Assembly: GCA_963815785.1 (NCBI GenBank)
Contig: CAWFHZ010000012.1
Span: 155,539 to 219,538 of the forward strand
DNA: 64,000 nt
Direction of reading: 5' to 3'
Origin: DATFVA01 sp963815785
GTDB lineage: Bacteria > Bacteroidota > Ignavibacteria > Ignavibacteriales > Ignavibacteriaceae
Program-made: the position numbers and the translations under genes
Notes under the pieces: generated by a model
The model's input: the letters and a program-made list of their open reading frames with translations, nothing else
The model's database searches: none
Told to the model about the DNA's origin: nothing
Part shown: positions 35,353 to 44,586 of the stretch, one piece after another
Numbering within the stretch: position 1 is the first letter of the stretch
Layout of the letters: the number at the start of each line of letters is the position of its first letter

Positions 35353-36222
35353 ATGTTATTTATATTAGCTCTACTTGCTGCTGTAGTTGCAGCGGCAGTT
35401 TATTTCAACGCAAAAAAAAGATTAAGCAAACAGGAATCTTCCTATGCATTAATCGGTATGAGTGTGGCCCTGCTTATAGCTTTACTGCAGTGCTGGACAA
35501 TTATTCCTGCTGGTCATGTCGGTGTAATCGATTTTTTTGGAAATGTCAGTGATAAAACCCTTTACCCCGGTGTAAACTTTGTAAACCCGTTAGCCAATGT
35601 TGTAAAATTTGATGCACGAACCCAGGAATTAAAGGAAACAATGAGCGTTCCTTCAAAAGAGGGATTAAGCATAGACCTGGAATTAAGTCTTTTATTTAGT
35701 CTGAGCTTTGAAAATGCAAATAAAATTTACAAAACAGTCGGTGAAGATTATGTCGACAGAATTGTTGTCCCGCAATTCCGTTCGGTAGTAAGAGGTGTAA
35801 CTTCGCAATATGATGCAAAAGCACTTTATACAGCAGAACGTGAGCAGCTTTCAAAACAGATTGAGACTGATTTATCAAAACTTGTTGGTCCAAGAGGAAT
35901 AAATATCGAGTCTTCGCCAATGCGGCAGATAACTTTACCAGCTGGTTTAACAGCTTCAATAGAAGAAAAGTTAAAAGCCGACCAGGAAAGCCAAAGAATG
36001 CAGTTCGTCCTTCAGCGTGAAACTCAGGAAGCCGAACGTAAGAGAATTGAAGCAAAAGGAATTGCGGATTTCCAGGAGATTGTTTCCAAAGGAATAAGTG
36101 AACAATTGCTGAAATGGAAAGGAATAGAGGCAACTGAAAAACTTGCCGGATCAAATAACACAAAAATTGTTGTAATAGGTTCCGGAAAAGATGGCTTGCC
36201 GCTTATACTTGGAAACAATTAA
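35353..36222 (+). CDS. SPFH/Band 7 (prohibitin-like) membrane protein
   Basis: The 289-residue product has two N-terminal hydrophobic segments (MLFILALLAAVVAAAVYF and ALIGMSVALLIALLQCW). An SPFH domain follows at about 55-215, starting IIPAGHVGVIDFFGNV, and then a charged coiled coil (QRETQEAERKRIEAKGIADF). This is the prohibitin/HflC-like layout; such proteins form membrane rings that often regulate FtsH protease. No hflK or ftsH lies near, so the partner is unknown. GAGG precedes the ATG. Confidence 0.9.
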   Translation: MLFILALLAAVVAAAVYFNAKKRLSKQESSYALIGMSVALLIALLQCWTIIPAGHVGVIDFFGNVSDKTLYPGVNFVNPLANVVKFDARTQELKETMSVPSKEGLSIDLELSLLFSLSFENANKIYKTVGEDYVDRIVVPQFRSVVRGVTSQYDAKALYTAEREQLSKQIETDLSKLVGPRGINIESSPMRQITLPAGLTASIEEKLKADQESQRMQFVLQRETQEAERKRIEAKGIADFQEIVSKGISEQLLKWKGIEATEKLAGSNNTKIVVIGSGKDGLPLILGNN

Positions 36223-36336
36223 ATTTTATTTGAAGATAGAGTTGATTCTTATATTTGACCAGAGAGTCATTTTATTCTTGTTTGATTTTATATTAATTTT
36301 TTATTTTTGTACCCGTAAGTCATAATTGAGATTTTT

Positions 36337-37162
36337 ATGAAGGGTTTAATAGATTTTCTGAATGTACTTCTTCCCGTTTTGTACATAACAACTTTCATAT
36401 TCTATTATATAGATTTTATGAAGGGGGGAAAAGTAGTAGCAAATTCCAAGAGAGTGCTGCTTTTTTTAACACTGATTTTTCATTTGTTCTATCTGCTGTT
36501 CAGAACACTATATTTTGAACATCCGCCTATAACAAATGTTTTTGAAATTTTTACTGTGCTTGCCTTTGCTGTAGGCTTTTCATATTTCATTCTTGAACTT
36601 GTTACTGATGTAAGGGGCACAGGATTATTCATAATAGTAATTTCAATTCTGTTTCAGCTTATATCTTCATTTTTTATTCAGGATCTTGTAGCAGTTAAAG
36701 ATGTTCTAAAAAGTAATCTTCTTGGTATCCATGTCTTTCAGTGCGCTTCTTGGTTATTCTGCAATTACAATCTCTGCTGTTTATGGTTTTCTCTATTTAA
36801 TCCTTTATAAAGAAATTAAGCTGAATAAATTTGGATTAGTCTTTAACCGTCTGCCCAGCCTTGAAGTTCTGGAGGTATTAAGTTTTTATTCAGCAGTAAT
36901 AGGTTTTATACTTCTTACAATTGCAATTATTATCGGAATTATCTGGCTGCCTAAAGCATTCCCCAAATTTTCTTATGCCGATCCAAAGCTTATCGGAACA
37001 TCAATTGTCTGGATTTTATACGGTACAGGTATAACAAGCAAAGTTTTTGGAAAATGGCGCGGCAAAAAAGTCGTTTTGCTATCTATTATTGGTTTTGTTC
37101 TTGCTATTGCATCAACAATGCTGACAAATTTTTTGGCTCAGAGTTTTCATTCTTTTTATTAA
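36337..37162 (+). CDS. hemX: HemX/CcsA-family membrane protein, frameshifted
   Basis: Polytopic inner-membrane protein of the cytochrome c assembly (CcsA/HemX) family. The first frame gives five hydrophobic helices to LLGIHV. A shift near 36735 moves to a second frame reading SALLGYSAITISAVYGFLYL to the stop at 37160. Together this is about 275 residues and eight helices, the usual HemX size. The HVSxxLLGY region with a candidate heme-ligand His spans the shift. It ends 6 bp before hemA, and hemX-hemA is a conserved order. In Bacillus HemX lowers HemA level; that role here is inference. Confidence 0.82.
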
Positions 37163-37168
37163 GCCGAT

Positions 37169-38458
37169 ATGAATTTATCCGCAATATCCATAAACCATCA
37201 TTCTGCTTCTGTTGAGTTGAGAGAAGCTCTTCATTTAAGTAATGAAGAGATAGCAGAACTGGTTTCAAAAATAAAAGGAACTGTATTTGCAGAAGGGCTG
37301 GTTATATCTACCTGCAACCGCACAGAAATTTATGGATTCCCCGCAAACAATAAATTAACTGTTCAGGACGTTCAGAAAGTACTGATTGATCATAAATCTG
37401 TTCCAGATTTTTCATCAGAAAATTTTCAGGCTTACCATTCTTTTTCAGCTATCGAACATTTGTTCCGTGTTGCAACCGGGATTGATTCATTACTGATTGG
37501 CGATAACCAGATTTTCAAACAGGTTAAGGATTCTTTCCAGCTTGCTGAAGATCTTAATTTTTCAGGTGTTCTCTCTAAAAGAATATTTGACGCTGCCATA
37601 AAAGCGGGCAGGCGGGCAATAAGTGAAACTGAAATAAGTGAGGGTGCTGTTACCGTTAGCTACGCGGCTGTTCAGTTGATAGAAAAAATATTTTCAAACC
37701 TCAGTAAAAAATCTGCGCTTGTAATTGGAGCCGGGGAAACAGGTGAAATTGCAGCCAAACATTTGCGGGACAGGGGAATTGGAAGACTTGCAATTACAAA
37801 CCGGACAATAGACAAAGCAGAAAACCTGGCAACATCACTTAATGGTAAAATAATTCCATTCGGTAATTTTAAGGACTACATTTATGACTATGATATAATA
37901 ATAAGTGCTACAAGTGCGCCGGGTCTTGTCCTTTCCAAAACAGATATTGAAGCTGCAATGAAGCGCAGAAGTTATTCATCAATGGTGTTAATGGATATTG
38001 CTATTCCCCGTGATATAGACCCTGCATCAAAGAAAATCGATTACGTTTTCTACCACGATATTGATTCCTTAAACATTATTGTCGAGCAGAACCTTTCGAA
38101 AAGAAGAGATGAAATACCAAAAGTTGAAAAAATAATTAAAGAAGAACTCGATGCACTGATGAACTGGTATAATTCCCTTGAAGCAGGTCCCACAATTAAA
38201 TCGCTTCGGGATTTATTTGAAAGCGTACGTGCAGAAGAAGTTGAAAAGAACAAAAATCGATTCACAGAGGATGATCAGGAAAAACTCGACATCATAACGA
38301 AAAGAATAATCAATAAGATTCTCCACCAGCCGATGGTTGAACTAAAAAAACTTTCCGGTGAAGGAACTGCCGGAGATGAAATGGCAACAAGAATTAGTAT
38401 AATCCGCGAAATGTTCGGAATAGATAAAACAAATAATAAAGAAGAAAAACCAGAATAA
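37169..38458 (+). CDS. hemA: glutamyl-tRNA reductase
   Basis: First committed step of C5-pathway tetrapyrrole synthesis: reduces glutamyl-tRNA to glutamate-1-semialdehyde with NADPH. The 429-residue product has the catalytic-cysteine motif STCNRTEIYG near residue 49, GIDSLLIGDNQI, then an NADPH-binding Rossmann region (ALVIGAGETGEIAAKHL) and the helical dimerisation tail. It lies between the hemX-like gene and hemC in a long same-strand run. Complete with no shift. The next enzyme, HemL, is not in the window. Confidence 0.96.
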   Translation: MNLSAISINHHSASVELREALHLSNEEIAELVSKIKGTVFAEGLVISTCNRTEIYGFPANNKLTVQDVQKVLIDHKSVPDFSSENFQAYHSFSAIEHLFRVATGIDSLLIGDNQIFKQVKDSFQLAEDLNFSGVLSKRIFDAAIKAGRRAISETEISEGAVTVSYAAVQLIEKIFSNLSKKSALVIGAGETGEIAAKHLRDRGIGRLAITNRTIDKAENLATSLNGKIIPFGNFKDYIYDYDIIISATSAPGLVLSKTDIEAAMKRRSYSSMVLMDIAIPRDIDPASKKIDYVFYHDIDSLNIIVEQNLSKRRDEIPKVEKIIKEELDALMNWYNSLEAGPTIKSLRDLFESVRAEEVEKNKNRFTEDDQEKLDIITKRIINKILHQPMVELKKLSGEGTAGDEMATRISIIREMFGIDKTNNKEEKPE

Positions 38459-38473
38459 TTTTCAGGACAGAAA

Positions 38474-39415
38474 TTGAAACAAAAAATCGTTATCGGATCA
38501 AGAGGTAGTGACCTTGCTTTATGGCAGGCAAACTTTGTAAAAAGAGAATTGGAAAAACGAAACAGGAACCTTTCTGTTGAAATTAAGATAATTAAAACCA
38601 AGGGTGATAAAATACTTGATGTTGCTCTTTCCAAGATCGGTGATAAAAGTTTATTTACAAAAGAACTTGAAGTTGAACTGCTTAAAAAAAGAGTTGATCT
38701 GGCAGTCCATAGTTTAAAAGATTTGCAAACACAATTACCCGACGGATTAAAACTTGCGGCTGTTTCTAAACGACATCCGGTTGAAGATGTTTTAATTGCA
38801 CGCAAAAAAGGAACAACAATTCATTCAATTAAAGAGAATGGAGTTATTGCAACCGGCTCATTAAGAAGAAGATCGCAGTTACTCCACCTTCGTCCCGATC
38901 TTACAATTCACGATTTACGCGGAAACGTTCCCTCCCGTATAAAAAAGTTTCTTGATTCTGACTGGGACGGAATTATTCTTGCCCGCGCAGGAGTTGAAAG
39001 ATTAAATCTGAAAAAACATATCTCTTCTGTTATCAATAAAGATGAAATTCTTCCTGCGGTTGGACAGGGAGCGCTCGGAATTGAAATTCATTCGGATAAT
39101 AAAATTGTTGATGAAATACTTCAATCAATTCATCACGAGGAAACCTACAAGGCTGTGCTTGCAGAGAGAGCTTTTTTAAGAAGACTTGAAGGCGGCTGCC
39201 AGGTTCCGATAGGAGCATATGCAGAAGTTAAATCCAATGGAATTTATCTCGATGGTCTGGTCGGGGCGGTTGACGGAACTCTGACTTTCCGAAAAAAAGT
39301 GAGAGGCAGCAGTAAAGAACCTGAAAAGGTTGGAAGAGCACTTGCAAACGATTTAATAAAAGCAGGTGCGAAAGAAATTTTAGATGAAATCTATAAAAAC
39401 GAGAGGGCGAAATGA
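38474..39415 (+). CDS. hemC: porphobilinogen deaminase (hydroxymethylbilane synthase)
   Basis: Joins four porphobilinogens into hydroxymethylbilane. The 313-residue product opens MKQKIVIGSRGSDLALWQA, has DLAVHSLKDL and the arginine-rich ATGSLRRRSQL. It also carries the dipyrromethane cofactor cysteine in LEGGCQVPIGA near residue 242. It uses a TTG start at 38474 with AGGA upstream. Its stop overlaps the next start in ATGA. Complete. Confidence 0.96.
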   Translation: MKQKIVIGSRGSDLALWQANFVKRELEKRNRNLSVEIKIIKTKGDKILDVALSKIGDKSLFTKELEVELLKKRVDLAVHSLKDLQTQLPDGLKLAAVSKRHPVEDVLIARKKGTTIHSIKENGVIATGSLRRRSQLLHLRPDLTIHDLRGNVPSRIKKFLDSDWDGIILARAGVERLNLKKHISSVINKDEILPAVGQGALGIEIHSDNKIVDEILQSIHHEETYKAVLAERAFLRRLEGGCQVPIGAYAEVKSNGIYLDGLVGAVDGTLTFRKKVRGSSKEPEKVGRALANDLIKAGAKEILDEIYKNERAK

Positions 39416-40020
39416 AAATTTACTCCAAAGGGAAAATTCTTGTGACAGGGTTAGCAATTCTCAGTGCTGTTACCATTTATGCATGTTCCTGTAGCTGCAC
39501 TGATTCCCAATCGACGGTTCCTGACCAGGTTCTTAAAAACTCCAACAATTTAATTATCTCAAAAGTTGGTCAGGATTATTTTGATAAATACATAAAACCG
39601 GATTTCCAAAACACAAAAAAAATTCGCTCTCAATACGATATGGTTTACAGTTTTAATATTCCCGATAAACCTTATGTTGATACCAAAATAAAATTTTCAG
39701 TAGACAGCACAGGAAATATTTTAAATAAAGAAAATATTGTCGGTCTGCCTGATTGTCTTTCCAATCCTGACAAATGTGAATTTAATATTAATGAAGAACG
39801 TGCAAAACAAATTGCAAAACAAAATGATTTAAAGGACGGAATAAAAGACTGGAAAGTTGAATTCAAGTGGGAACCTAAATACAAGCAGTACGTCTGGAGC
39901 ATTCTTTCCACATTTGAAGAATCACAGGGTTCGTTCGGTTTCCGAGGCAATGGAGAAGTTATGTTAATCGATCCAAATTCCGGTGAGGTTCTTTCCAAAG
40001 ATACCTGGAGAGTGATGTAA
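39412..40020 (+). CDS. PepSY-like predicted lipoprotein inside the heme operon
   Basis: The 202-residue product overlaps hemC by 4 bases, so it is translationally coupled. The N-terminus is a lipoprotein-like signal (GLAILSAVTIYAC) followed by a cysteine-rich SCSCT. The rest has a PepSY-like pattern near the end (FRGNGEVMLIDPNSGEVLSK) and a disulphide-ready pair (LPDCLSNPDKC). I do not recognise a named family. A periplasmic or outer-membrane location is inferred. Its coupling to hemC is unusual, and a link to heme or cytochrome handling is only a guess from context. Confidence 0.75.
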   Translation: MKIYSKGKILVTGLAILSAVTIYACSCSCTDSQSTVPDQVLKNSNNLIISKVGQDYFDKYIKPDFQNTKKIRSQYDMVYSFNIPDKPYVDTKIKFSVDSTGNILNKENIVGLPDCLSNPDKCEFNINEERAKQIAKQNDLKDGIKDWKVEFKWEPKYKQYVWSILSTFEESQGSFGFRGNGEVMLIDPNSGEVLSKDTWRVM

Positions 40021-40033
40021 TAGGGTTAAGAAA

Positions 40034-40639
40034 ATGATTGTTAAAGCAAAAAGACAAAACAGTAAAATTTTAAACGGGGAAAGATAATTGAAGCCGCCTC
40101 GCTTCTTTTCTCCCGGAATAATTATCATGAAGTAATGATGGAAGATGTTGCAAGACTGGCATCACTGGCAAAGGGAACAGTATACAACTATTTCACATCA
40201 AAGGAAGAACTTTATTTTTCTATAATGCGGCAAAGGATGGAGAAATTAATTTCTTCACTTAAAAATAAAATTGCCGATGAAAAAACAAGTATAGATTCAC
40301 TTGCATTCCTTCATCATTCATACTTATATGTTTATGATGAAATACCAGACCTTCTTCCTGATGTACCAGAAAGAATCTCTGAAGGCTGAAAATGAAATTT
40401 GCTCTGAACTCTGTACTATGGAAAAAGACCTTAAAGGAATGTTGAAGACAATAATTAAAACCGGGAAGAATGAAAATCTTTTCCGGGAAATAGATGAAGA
40501 CTTTGCAGTTGATCTTATACTCGGCAGTATTTATGGTTCTGTTGCAAGAGGAATAGAAAAAAAATACACCGAAGAAGAAATGATTAAAGACAGAGAGAGA
40601 GTTTACGAGTTTGTGGTTACCGGATTGTTTTCCGGGTTT
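40034..40639 (+). CDS. TetR-family regulator domain, frameshifted and in frame with HemD
   Basis: An N-terminal HTH is clear in one frame: IIEAASLLFSRNNYHEV then VARLASLAKGTVYNYFTSKE, the TetR signature. A ligand-domain helix bundle (KAENEICSELCTMEKDL to RERVYEFVVTGL) is in a second frame. Shifts lie near 40080 (between the start MIVKAKRQNSKIL and the HTH) and near 40370. The last part has no stop and reads straight into HemD, so TetR and HemD may be one protein. If separate, the TetR part would end near 40639. It sits between the lipoprotein and hemE in the heme operon and may control it. Confidence 0.7.
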
Positions 40640-41438
40640 GACAGCAATCAGCTTTTACCTCTTAAAAACAAAACAATTGTAATAACACGAACACTTGAAC
40701 AGTCAAAAGAATCTGCAGAAATTTTTCAGAAGCTCGGTGCTGAAGTATTAACATTTCCCACTCTCGAAATTACTTCTCCTGATTCATGGAAAGAATTTGA
40801 CAACGTTGTAACCAAACAATCGAAAATTGATTTTATTATTTTCACATCTGCACATTCAGTTAAAATGTTTGTTAAAAGGTGTGAGGAGCTTTCACTTAAA
40901 TTTGATTTCAACAGGATAAAAGTAATTGCTGTCGGAAGTAAAACATCGGTGGTTTGCGGAAAGAATAATGTCCCGGTTCATATTATTCCGAAAGAATTCA
41001 GCGGTGAAGGAGTAATTGATGAACTGGCTGATTATGATTTAAAAGGTAAAATCATTTTTATTCCCCGCTCGGCAATAGGCAGAGAAGAGCTGCCCGAAGG
41101 TCTTAAAAAAAGAGGGGCAAAAATTAAAACTGCTTCTGTTTATAACATTGGTCTTCCTTCTGATGAAAATATACTGTGAGTATAAAGAAAAGCTAAAGAA
41201 TAGTAACCCCGATTTATTTGTATTTACCAGTCCTTCTACTTTTCAGAATTTCCTTGAAATTCAGAATATAATAGATCCTGTCAGATATTTTTCCAGATAC
41301 GACGTTGCTGTAATCGGGCCTACAACAAAAGCCGCGCTTGAAAAGAAAAAAGTCAGAGTAAATATTATTCCAAAAGAATATACAATTGACGGACTTGTAA
41401 ATTCTATTGTTGATTATTATCAAACGGAGAAAAATTGA
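40625..41438 (+). CDS. hemD: uroporphyrinogen-III synthase, frameshifted, possible TetR fusion
   Basis: Cyclises hydroxymethylbilane to uroporphyrinogen III. The domain begins PLKNKTIVITRTLEQSKE, with GAEVLTFPTLEI, DFIIFTSAHSVKMF and VIAVGSKTS, all typical of HemD. After YNIGLPSDENI one extra T near 41174 shifts the frame. It continues EYKEKLKNSNPDLFVFTSPS, RYDVAVIGPTTKAALEK and a stop overlapping hemE. No ATG start is available; the only local start is a TTG at 40625, in frame with the TetR region upstream. Position between hemC and hemE supports the assignment. Confidence 0.85.
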
Positions 41439-42497
41439 GCATCTTAAAAAATGATTTATTCCTGAGAGCATGTAGAAGAGAACCGGTTGAAAGAACACCG
41501 ATCTGGATTATGAGACAGGCCGGAAGATATTTACCCGAATACCGTGCAGTAAGAGAAAAAGCCGATTTTCTTACAATGTGCAAAACTCCCGAGCTAGCTG
41601 CAGAAGTTACAATCCAGCCAGTTGATATTAATAGGAGTTGATGCAGCTATAATTTTTTCGGATATACTTGTGATTCCAGAAGCAATGGGAATGAAACTCG
41701 AAATGCACGAAGGCAGGGGACCAATTTTTCATAACCCGGTAAGAGATGAAGAGAGTGCAAAAGCATTAAAGAAAATTGAACCTGGAAAAGATTTGAAATA
41801 TGTACTCGATGCTGTTAGTCTTACAAAGAAGGAGCTCAACGGCAGAGTTCCGTTAATCGGGTTCAGCGGATCGCCGTGGACATTACTTACTTATATGGTT
41901 GAAGGAAGAGGTTCGAAGAATTTTGCCCACGTTAAAAAATTAATTTATAATAATCCAAAACTTGCTCATAATCTTCTTGCACAAATTACAGATGCCGTTG
42001 CGGAATATCTTTCAGCAAAAATAGAAGCTGGTGTAAATGCTGTCCAGATTTTTGATACCTGGGGAGGTATTCTTTCTCAACACGATTTTAAGGAATTTTC
42101 TTTAGCATATATCGAAGAGGTTATTTCAAAATTGAAAAGAAAAAATGAACCTGTTATAGTTTTTGCGAAAGGTGTTCATTTTAATTTGAATGCACTAGCC
42201 AACTGCGGTGCCGATGTTCTCGGTCTGGACTGGACAATGGATATTGGTGAAGTAAGAAAAGTTGTTGGGAATAAAGTTGCATTACAGGGTAATCTCGATC
42301 CGACCGTTTTATATGCAGAAAAATCTGTTATTAAAAGTGAAGCTGAACGAGTGCTTGAATCTTTTGGAAACGGTTCTGGTCATGTTTTCAATCTGGGTCA
42401 CGGAATACTTCCAGACGTGAAACCTGAAAATGCAAAAGCATTAGTTGAAATTGTAAAAGAAGAAAGCAAATTTTTTCACCAAAAAATCACAACGTGA
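41435..42497 (+). CDS. hemE: uroporphyrinogen decarboxylase, one frameshift
   Basis: Converts uroporphyrinogen III to coproporphyrinogen III. A TTG start at 41435 (overlapping the hemD stop, GGAGA upstream) gives WIMRQAGRYLPEYRAVREK, the UroD signature with substrate-binding residues. One extra base near 41627 separates QPVD from IGVDAAIIFSDILVIPEAMG. The rest includes GFSGSPWTLLTYMVEG, FDTWGGILS and NLGHGILPDVKPEN. Repaired length of about 350 residues is normal. The stop overlaps the next gene by 4 bases. The gene is essential for heme synthesis, so a sequence error is likely. Confidence 0.92.
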
Positions 42498-42880
42498 ATA
42501 GAGCATACTTAAATAAATTAAGTAAAATTGTATTGGATAGTTCAATTGAAGTTCATAAAAATTTAGGGCCGGGATTATTAGAAAGCACTTATGAAGTTTG
42601 CCTGTGTAAAGAATTAGAAGCGAGGAATGTAAGATATTTAAGACAGGTTCTGTTACCTGTAAATTATAAGGGCGAATTACTTGACGCGGAATACAAAATA
42701 GATGTGCTTGTTGAAAATGAATTAATACTTGAATTAAAATCTGTAGAAATAGTTTTGCCCGTTCATTTTGCCCAGTTATTAACTTATTTGAAATTGGCTG
42801 ATAAGCGACTAGGTTTACTAATAAATTTTAATGTGCCCAAACTAGTTGATGGTGTTAAAAGAATTGTGAATAACTTCTGA
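42494..42880 (+). CDS. GxxExxY family protein (PDDEXK-like nuclease fold)
   Basis: The 128-residue product starts at a GTG overlapping the hemE stop. It carries the family motif LGPGLLESTYEVCLCKEL (GLLESTY is G-x2-E-x2-Y). PD-(D/E)XK-like residues follow (YKIDVLVENELILELKSVE) and the end is RLGLLINFNVPKL. These proteins are widespread with no settled function; nuclease activity is predicted from fold. Translational coupling to hemE is odd for a nuclease-like protein and may be chance insertion into the operon. Confidence 0.88.
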   Translation: MNRAYLNKLSKIVLDSSIEVHKNLGPGLLESTYEVCLCKELEARNVRYLRQVLLPVNYKGELLDAEYKIDVLVENELILELKSVEIVLPVHFAQLLTYLKLADKRLGLLINFNVPKLVDGVKRIVNNF

Positions 42881-42940
42881 CTTTGCGTCATAGCGCCGTT
42901 GCGGTTATTTTTTTCACCGCAAAGGCACAAAGTCGCTAAG
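42881..42940. repeat. intergenic inverted repeat before hemN
   Basis: TTGCGGT (42899-42905) and ACCGCAA (42916-42922) are perfect arms, extended outward with mismatches. The ends (CTTTGCGTCATAGCGCC and AAAGTCGCTAAGAA) are of the same dispersed type as 31072-31141. Confidence 0.6.
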
Positions 42941-42961
42941 AAAGAGAAAAGGAGAAAGACA

Positions 42962-44338
42962 ATGTTCGAAGTTGATTTAAAGAAATTTAAGAAATATGAT
43001 AAGCCTGGTCCAAGGTATACAAGTTATCCTACAGCCCCGCATTTCAGCGATAGTTTTACGCAGGAACAATATCTTGATGAAATTATAAAAACAAATTATG
43101 GAGAAAATCTTCCTGATCTTTCATTGTACTATCACATTCCCTTCTGCGATACTCTTTGTTACTTCTGTGGCTGCAATATGATTGTAACACGCAACCGGGA
43201 CAGGGTGAAAGAATACCTGACATACGTAAAAAAAGAAATTGATATGCTCCGCACTTATATTTTACCTGACAGAAAAGTTGCGCAGCTTCACTGGGGCGGA
43301 GGAACCCCGACTCATTTAACTCCTGATGAAATAAACGATCTCGCTTCATACATCAATATGTCTTTCAACTTTAAGGAAGATTCTGAAAACAGCTGTGAGA
43401 TTGATCCCCGTGAATTAAAAAGAGAACACCTGGAAGCATTACGCAACAACGGGTTTAACAGGATCAGCATGGGTGTTCAGGACTTTAATGAAAAAGTACA
43501 AAAAGCCGTTAACCGCATTCAGCCGGAAGACATAACTGTACAGGCAGTTAACTGGATAAGAGAACTTGGATTCTCAAGCATAAACCTTGATCTGATTTAC
43601 GGACTTCCTCATCAGACTGTTGAATCTTTTGATAAAACCGTTGATAAAATAATTGAGATCTCCCCGGACAGGATTGCAGTATTCAACTATGCACACGTTC
43701 CGTGGATGAAAAAACATATGGCACTCATTCATCCCGAAGATATTCCTGCTGCCGAAGTGAAGCTTGATATCCTGAAATCAACAATTGAGAAACTAACCGG
43801 GGCAGGTTATGTGTTTATAGGAATGGATCACTTTGCAAAACCCGATGATGAACTTGCAATTGCTTTAAGAGAAAAGAAGCTCTATAGAAATTTCCAGGGA
43901 TACAGCACAAACGCCGGTGCGGATATGTATTCAATGGGAATCACTTCAATCTCCCAGCTCGGAAATATCTATGCACAGAATTACAAAACGGAAAAAGAAT
44001 ATTTCAAATCAATAGATGAGGAAATTCTCCCCGTTGCAAAAGGATACCGGATGAGTGAAGATGATATAATACGCGGGTTCGTAATAATGAGACTTATGTG
44101 CGACTTTGAACTTGATTTCAAAAATGTTGAAAAGAAATTCGGAATAGATTTTAAGAAATACTTTGCATGGGGTTTAAATAACCTTAAGGAAATGGAAGAT
44201 GATAATCTTGTTGAAATAAAAGATAATAAGATTAAAGTTTCTGAGATGGGAAAACTGTTAATCAGAAATATTGCGATGAATTTCGATGGATACATTGAAA
44301 GGAAAGAGGACACCGCTAAGTATTCGAGAACTGTATAA
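42962..44338 (+). CDS. hemN: oxygen-independent coproporphyrinogen III oxidase
   Basis: Radical-SAM enzyme that decarboxylates coproporphyrinogen III without oxygen. The 458-residue product starts MFEVDLKKFKKYDKPGPRYT (ATG 42962, AAGGAG upstream). It has the HemN N-terminal segment SYPTAPHFS and the cluster motif PFCDTLCYFCGC (C-x3-C-x2-C). HWGGGTPTHL, SMGVQDFNEKVQKAVNR and the C-terminal HemN domain follow. These mark true HemN and not HemW. Complete. Its 3' end is partly duplicated directly downstream. Confidence 0.95.
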   Translation: MFEVDLKKFKKYDKPGPRYTSYPTAPHFSDSFTQEQYLDEIIKTNYGENLPDLSLYYHIPFCDTLCYFCGCNMIVTRNRDRVKEYLTYVKKEIDMLRTYILPDRKVAQLHWGGGTPTHLTPDEINDLASYINMSFNFKEDSENSCEIDPRELKREHLEALRNNGFNRISMGVQDFNEKVQKAVNRIQPEDITVQAVNWIRELGFSSINLDLIYGLPHQTVESFDKTVDKIIEISPDRIAVFNYAHVPWMKKHMALIHPEDIPAAEVKLDILKSTIEKLTGAGYVFIGMDHFAKPDDELAIALREKKLYRNFQGYSTNAGADMYSMGITSISQLGNIYAQNYKTEKEYFKSIDEEILPVAKGYRMSEDDIIRGFVIMRLMCDFELDFKNVEKKFGIDFKKYFAWGLNNLKEMEDDNLVEIKDNKIKVSEMGKLLIRNIAMNFDGYIERKEDTAKYSRTV

Positions 44339-44343
44339 ACAAA

Positions 44344-44432
44344 ATTGCAATGAATCCTGCCTGCCGGCAGGCAGGTTCGATGAATACATTGAGAGAAAAG
44401 AAGATACAGCAAAATATTCCCATACTGTATAA
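44344..44432 (+). pseudogene. duplicate of the hemN 3' end interrupted by a 20-bp palindrome
   Basis: The sequence repeats the last codons of hemN (from IAMN to a stop), reading FDEYIERKEDTAKYSHTV. A perfect palindrome at 44356-44375 (CCTGCCTGCC and its complement) is inserted after the first four codons. Nearly all base differences from the hemN end are at third codon positions and silent. A third, shorter start of the same unit appears at 44435-44445. It is too short to be a gene. Confidence 0.8.
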
Positions 44433-44586
44433 ATAAATTGCAATGCACCCGGTCTGCCGGCTGTATACCGTTTAAATAATTCGGTGCAAATTTCTTTTCC
44501 CTTACATCTGTTTGCTCATACAATGACCGGGAAAAATGCTTCTCTTTGGGGAAATTGATATTTTAGATTAATCGGGAGAAAATAAA

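Noticed and set aside
44258..44523. Reverse-strand ORFs over the hemN end
   Set aside because: They are shadows of hemN and of its duplicated 3' end.
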